The position numbers were made by a program, and so were the translations under genes. A model generated the notes under the pieces. That model had not been told where the DNA came from, made no database searches, and worked only from the letters and a program-made list of their open reading frames with translations. This document shows, in pieces, positions 61,225 through 64,000 of a stretch of DNA of 64,000 bases (position 1 is the first letter of the stretch; each line of letters begins with the position of its first letter). This DNA is from Flavimaribacter sp024343425 (GTDB taxonomy: Bacteria; Pseudomonadota; Alphaproteobacteria; Rhizobiales; Rhizobiaceae). Location of the stretch: NCBI GenBank assembly GCA_965227645.1, contig OZ245773.1, positions 682,001-746,000 of the forward strand. The letters are read 5' to 3'.

Positions 61225-62832
61225 ATGATTTTTAATCCGGTGCTTCCCGGCTTCAACCCGGATCCGTCGATCTGTCGCGTCGGCGAGGACTATTATATCG
61301 CCACATCGACTTTCGAGTGGTATCCGGGCGTGCAAATTCATCACTCCCGCAATCTCGTGAACTGGAATCTGGTCAGGCGTCCACTGGAGCGGGCAAGCCA
61401 GCTCGACATGCGCGGCAATCCCGATTCCTGCGGCGTGTGGGCCCCGTGCCTGTCCTATGCCGACGGTCTGTTCTGGCTTGTCTATACGGACGTGAAGAGG
61501 CTCGACGGCAATTTCAAGGACGCGCACAACTACATCGTCACCTCTCCGACGATCGAAGGCGAATGGTCGGATCCGGTCTACATAAATTCGTCGGGTTTCG
61601 ATCCGTCGCTGTTTCATGACGACGACGGCCGCAAATGGTTCATGAACATGCTGTGGAATCACCGATCCAATTCGGTAGGCGGCAGCCCAAAGCATCCGGC
61701 CTTCGCGGGCATCCTGCTGCAGGAGTATGATCCGGACGCTGGCAAGCTGGTCGGACCGGTGAAAAACGTCTTCCAGGGAAGCTCGCATGGACTGGTGGAA
61801 GGCCCGCATCTGTTCAAGAGAAAAGGCTGGTACTACATGACCGTCGCTGAAGGCGGGACGGGTTACGACCACGCCGTCACCATGGCGCGTTCCCGGTCCA
61901 TCGACGGACCCTACGATATCCATCCCGACACGTTTCTGATCACCTCCTCGAAGGCGCCCGACGCTGTATTGCAGCGGGCTGGACATGGCCAGATCGTGGA
62001 AACGCCAACCGGCCTCGTGTTTCACACGCACTTGTGTTCGAGACCGCTTCCCGGAACGAGGCGCTCGCCGCTGGGGCGTGAAACGGCGATCCAGCGCTGC
62101 GAATGGCGCGACGACGGATGGCTCTATCTGTCGCAAGGCGGCATAAAACCCTTTGTAGAGGTCGCGACCGAGGATCCGCTCGTCGATCCGGAACCCGCGA
62201 GAGCGGTTCACAGGATTTTCGACGGCGATCAGTTGCCGCCGGAGTTCCAGTGGCTGCGTTCGCCCGAACCGGAAAAACTGTTCTCGATGACCGGAAACGC
62301 GCTGCGTCTGCATGCCCGGGAATCAATCGGAAGCTGGTTCGAACAAGCGCTGGTGGCGCGGCGTCAGGAACATTTCGTGTTTCGCGCCGAAACGGAAATC
62401 TCGTTTGCGCCGGAAACCATCCAGCAGGCGGCCGGGCTCACCCAATATTACAATCGCCACAAGTTCCATTTCCTGGCCGTCACCTGGCATGAGGAACTCG
62501 GCCGGGTCCTGACGATCCTGAGTTGTCCGGGCGACTGGCCGGACGGCCGTCTCGAGTTTCCGCTTGATGAGCCAGTTCAACTGCCCGCCGGCGGATCGGT
62601 GCAACTTGCTCTTGAGGCGGATCTCGGCGAACTCCGGTTTTTCTGGCGCGCGTCAGCTTCCGAAGACTGGAAACAGGTCGGGCCTGTTCTCGACGCCAGC
62701 GTTATTTCGGATGAAGGTGGTCGAGGCGAACATGCGTCTTTTACCGGCGCGTTCGTCGGCATGGCGGCGTTCGACACGAGCGGGTCGGCCATCACGGCCG
62801 ACTTCTCCCGATTCGACTACGCGCCGCGTTGA
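61225..62832 (+). CDS. Glycoside hydrolase family 43 beta-xylosidase-like enzyme
   Basis: A 535-residue GH43 protein, the usual length of two-domain beta-xylosidases (XynB type). Catalytic residues by family pattern: base D13 (FNPDPSICRV), pKa modulator D126 (SGFDPSLFHDDDG) and acid E192 (GLVEGPHLFK). The C-terminal 200 residues form the jelly-roll domain that shapes the pocket (YYNRHKFHFLAVTWHEE). No signal peptide, so it should work in the cytosol on imported xylo-oligosaccharides. It starts 7 bases after the reductase gene and converges with the sugar permease. Confidence 0.93.
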   Translation: MIFNPVLPGFNPDPSICRVGEDYYIATSTFEWYPGVQIHHSRNLVNWNLVRRPLERASQLDMRGNPDSCGVWAPCLSYADGLFWLVYTDVKRLDGNFKDAHNYIVTSPTIEGEWSDPVYINSSGFDPSLFHDDDGRKWFMNMLWNHRSNSVGGSPKHPAFAGILLQEYDPDAGKLVGPVKNVFQGSSHGLVEGPHLFKRKGWYYMTVAEGGTGYDHAVTMARSRSIDGPYDIHPDTFLITSSKAPDAVLQRAGHGQIVETPTGLVFHTHLCSRPLPGTRRSPLGRETAIQRCEWRDDGWLYLSQGGIKPFVEVATEDPLVDPEPARAVHRIFDGDQLPPEFQWLRSPEPEKLFSMTGNALRLHARESIGSWFEQALVARRQEHFVFRAETEISFAPETIQQAAGLTQYYNRHKFHFLAVTWHEELGRVLTILSCPGDWPDGRLEFPLDEPVQLPAGGSVQLALEADLGELRFFWRASASEDWKQVGPVLDASVISDEGGRGEHASFTGAFVGMAAFDTSGSAITADFSRFDYAPR

Positions 62833-62834
62833 AA

Positions 62835-63797
62835 TCAGGCGCGCTGTTTGCCGATGCTGGATGTGGCTACCGCCAGGACGACAATCGCGCCAACCAGCAC
62901 TTCGCGCACATAGCTGTCGACGCTCATCTGGGTCAGCCCGTTGTCGAGCACGCCAAGTGTGAGAACGCCTACCAGCGTTGCGAACACGCGAGGCTCTCCT
63001 TCCTCGCTCATGGTCATTCCGAGGAAGACGGCGGCGATCGCGTCGAGCATCAGCCCGCTGCCCTGGGTCGGATTCGCCGAGGCCACCCGGCTGGCGTACA
63101 TCAGGCCTGCTGTGGCGGCGCCAAGCCCGGTCAGGGCGAAGGCTGACATGCGAAGTATCCGAACCTTGACGCCGGCGAGCCGCGCTGCCTCGTAATTGCC
63201 GCCGATCGCATAGAGCCGCCTGCCATAGGGCGTATGCTCCAGGCCGATCCAGACAAGAATGAGTACTGCGATGGCAAGGATCGTAAGATAGGGCAGGTAC
63301 AGGGGCTGCAGGCCCAACCATTCGAGAGAAATTCCGCTGCGCGCGAAACCGCTGAACCCGGATGGAATATCGCGGCCGAAAATGGTCTTGCCTCCGCTGA
63401 CCAGAAAGGCGGCGCCGCTGAACATGGTCAGCGTGCCGAGCGTGGCGACGAACGGCAAAATGCCGATATAGCTGACAAGGAACCCGTTGAAGAGACCGCC
63501 GACGGCGCCGACCACAAGCGCTGCGGCGACCCCGGCATAGACCGGGTAGTCATGGCTGAAGACGATCGCCGCAGCCACGCCCGCAAGGCTCGCCATCGAT
63601 CCGACGCTGAGGTCGAAGTCGCCCATGACCATCACGATCGTCATGGTGAAGGCGACGACGGCGAGCATGCTGATCTGTTGCGAAATGTTCAGCAGGTTTC
63701 GCGGCGTCATGAACGTGTCGGGCAGCTGCGTCCAGAAAAACACGATGATGGCGCAAAAGCCGATGAGGGTGCCGAAGCGGCGAACAAGGCTGAACAA
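62835..63797 (-). CDS. Sugar ABC transporter permease (RbsC/XylH-like)
   Basis: A 320-residue permease with about eight to nine membrane helices. RbsC-family landmarks: NISQQISMLAVVAFTMTIVMVMGDFDLSVGSMASLAG (shown by its key DFDLSVGS), FNGFLVSYIGILPFVATLGT and YAIGGNYEAARLAGVKVR. The start is a TTG at 63797 with AGGA about 9 nt upstream. It is downstream of, and 10 bases from, the ATPase gene; the binding protein is presumably outside the window. With the GH43 enzyme next door, pentoses such as xylose or arabinose are likely substrates. Confidence 0.92.
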   Translation of the reverse strand: MFSLVRRFGTLIGFCAIIVFFWTQLPDTFMTPRNLLNISQQISMLAVVAFTMTIVMVMGDFDLSVGSMASLAGVAAAIVFSHDYPVYAGVAAALVVGAVGGLFNGFLVSYIGILPFVATLGTLTMFSGAAFLVSGGKTIFGRDIPSGFSGFARSGISLEWLGLQPLYLPYLTILAIAVLILVWIGLEHTPYGRRLYAIGGNYEAARLAGVKVRILRMSAFALTGLGAATAGLMYASRVASANPTQGSGLMLDAIAAVFLGMTMSEEGEPRVFATLVGVLTLGVLDNGLTQMSVDSYVREVLVGAIVVLAVATSSIGKQRA

Positions 63798-63807
63798 AGA
63801 TCGAATC

Positions 63808-64000
63808 CTATTCGTAGAACATCTGCAGAAGCCGCGCAGGCGTCAGGCCGTCGGTCTCGACGATGGCGTGCTGACGATGATCGCGCATGACAAGAATCCG
63901 GTCGCACATGCCGATGAGCTCCGGAAGGTCGGACGACGTCATGATCGTTGTGCTGCCGGCTGCGCTCAGTTCGCGGACAAGCGTATAGATGTCGAACTTT
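63808..64000 (-). CDS. Sugar ABC transporter ATP-binding protein (C-terminal part only)
   Basis: The minus strand is open from the window edge to the TAG at 63808 and encodes the last 63 residues of a tandem ATPase of the RbsA/XylG/MglA type: YTLVRELSAAGSTTIMTSSD, then LPELIGMCDRILVMRD, the H-loop-equivalent region of the second ATPase domain in which the usual histidine is replaced (TSSD), typical of this family. It is upstream of the permease in the same operon. The rest of the gene lies outside the window. Confidence 0.88.
   Translation of the reverse strand, partial: KFDIYTLVRELSAAGSTTIMTSSDLPELIGMCDRILVMRDHRQHAIVETDGLTPARLLQMFYE

Noticed and set aside
60370..62313. Minus-strand 647-codon frame opposite the reductase and GH43 genes
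   Set aside because: It spans two solid genes, is very rich in Arg/Ser/Pro, and matches no family.

Overview
The window reads as chromosome of a high-GC alphaproteobacterium, most likely a member of the Hyphomicrobiales (rhizobia and relatives). The grounds are the high GC, dense ABC and TRAP uptake operons, class III cyclases, DUF992 and DUF1194 proteins, a NodL-like acetyltransferase, and a TGA-N9-TCA (RirA-type) box in front of an iron-linked imelysin operon. No rRNA, tRNA, CRISPR array, transposase or phage module was seen. Both ends cut a gene: a CHASE2 adenylate cyclase on the left and a sugar ABC ATPase on the right.

1-5.5 kb holds envelope and stress genes: the cyclase, a secreted-BON/MscS channel, a DUF992 protein, several very small membrane proteins, a PRC-barrel-like protein and a dCMP-deaminase-like enzyme. 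5.5-18.3 kb is a dedicated type I secretion locus. Three tandem minus-strand genes encode RTX-type calcium-binding proteins of exactly 981 residues each, and divergent from them lie the PrtD-like ABC exporter and its HlyD-like adaptor. No TolC partner is present. 18.3-29.0 kb is a catabolic island: urocanate hydratase, a class III CoA transferase, a quinone-oxidoreductase-like MDR enzyme and an IclR regulator on the minus strand, facing a TrpXYZ-like ABC importer, an AhpD-like protein, a HisC-like aminotransferase and a GlcD-like FAD oxidase. The rest of the classical hut pathway is absent.

29.0-37.1 kb is the most unusual part. An AT-rich degenerate 35-bp tandem repeat precedes a soluble class III cyclase. 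The cyclase converges on a solo LuxR regulator with a complete acyl-homoserine-lactone pocket. Divergent from that regulator is a five-gene Liv-type ABC importer whose LivM permease is fused in frame to an alpha/beta hydrolase resembling the AHL lactonase AidH. This could be a signal sensing, uptake and degradation unit.

37.1-50.6 kb holds a peptidoglycan amidase, an unknown protein, an acetyltransferase/P450 pair, a vWA protein, a polymer-forming-like membrane protein, assorted small enzymes, and the iron-linked operon imelysin / di-heme oxidoreductase / second imelysin / DUF1513. 50.8-64 kb is for aromatic and sugar-acid catabolism: a TetR regulator with an extradiol dioxygenase; a TRAP transporter with an SMP-30 lactonase; a GntR regulator whose apparent palindromic operator occurs at both ends of its cluster; an IlvD/Edd sugar-acid dehydratase; an RraA-like protein; a YghZ-like aldo-keto reductase; a GH43 beta-xylosidase; and an RbsC/XylG-type sugar importer. 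Together these suggest scavenging of plant hemicellulose pentoses and their acids.
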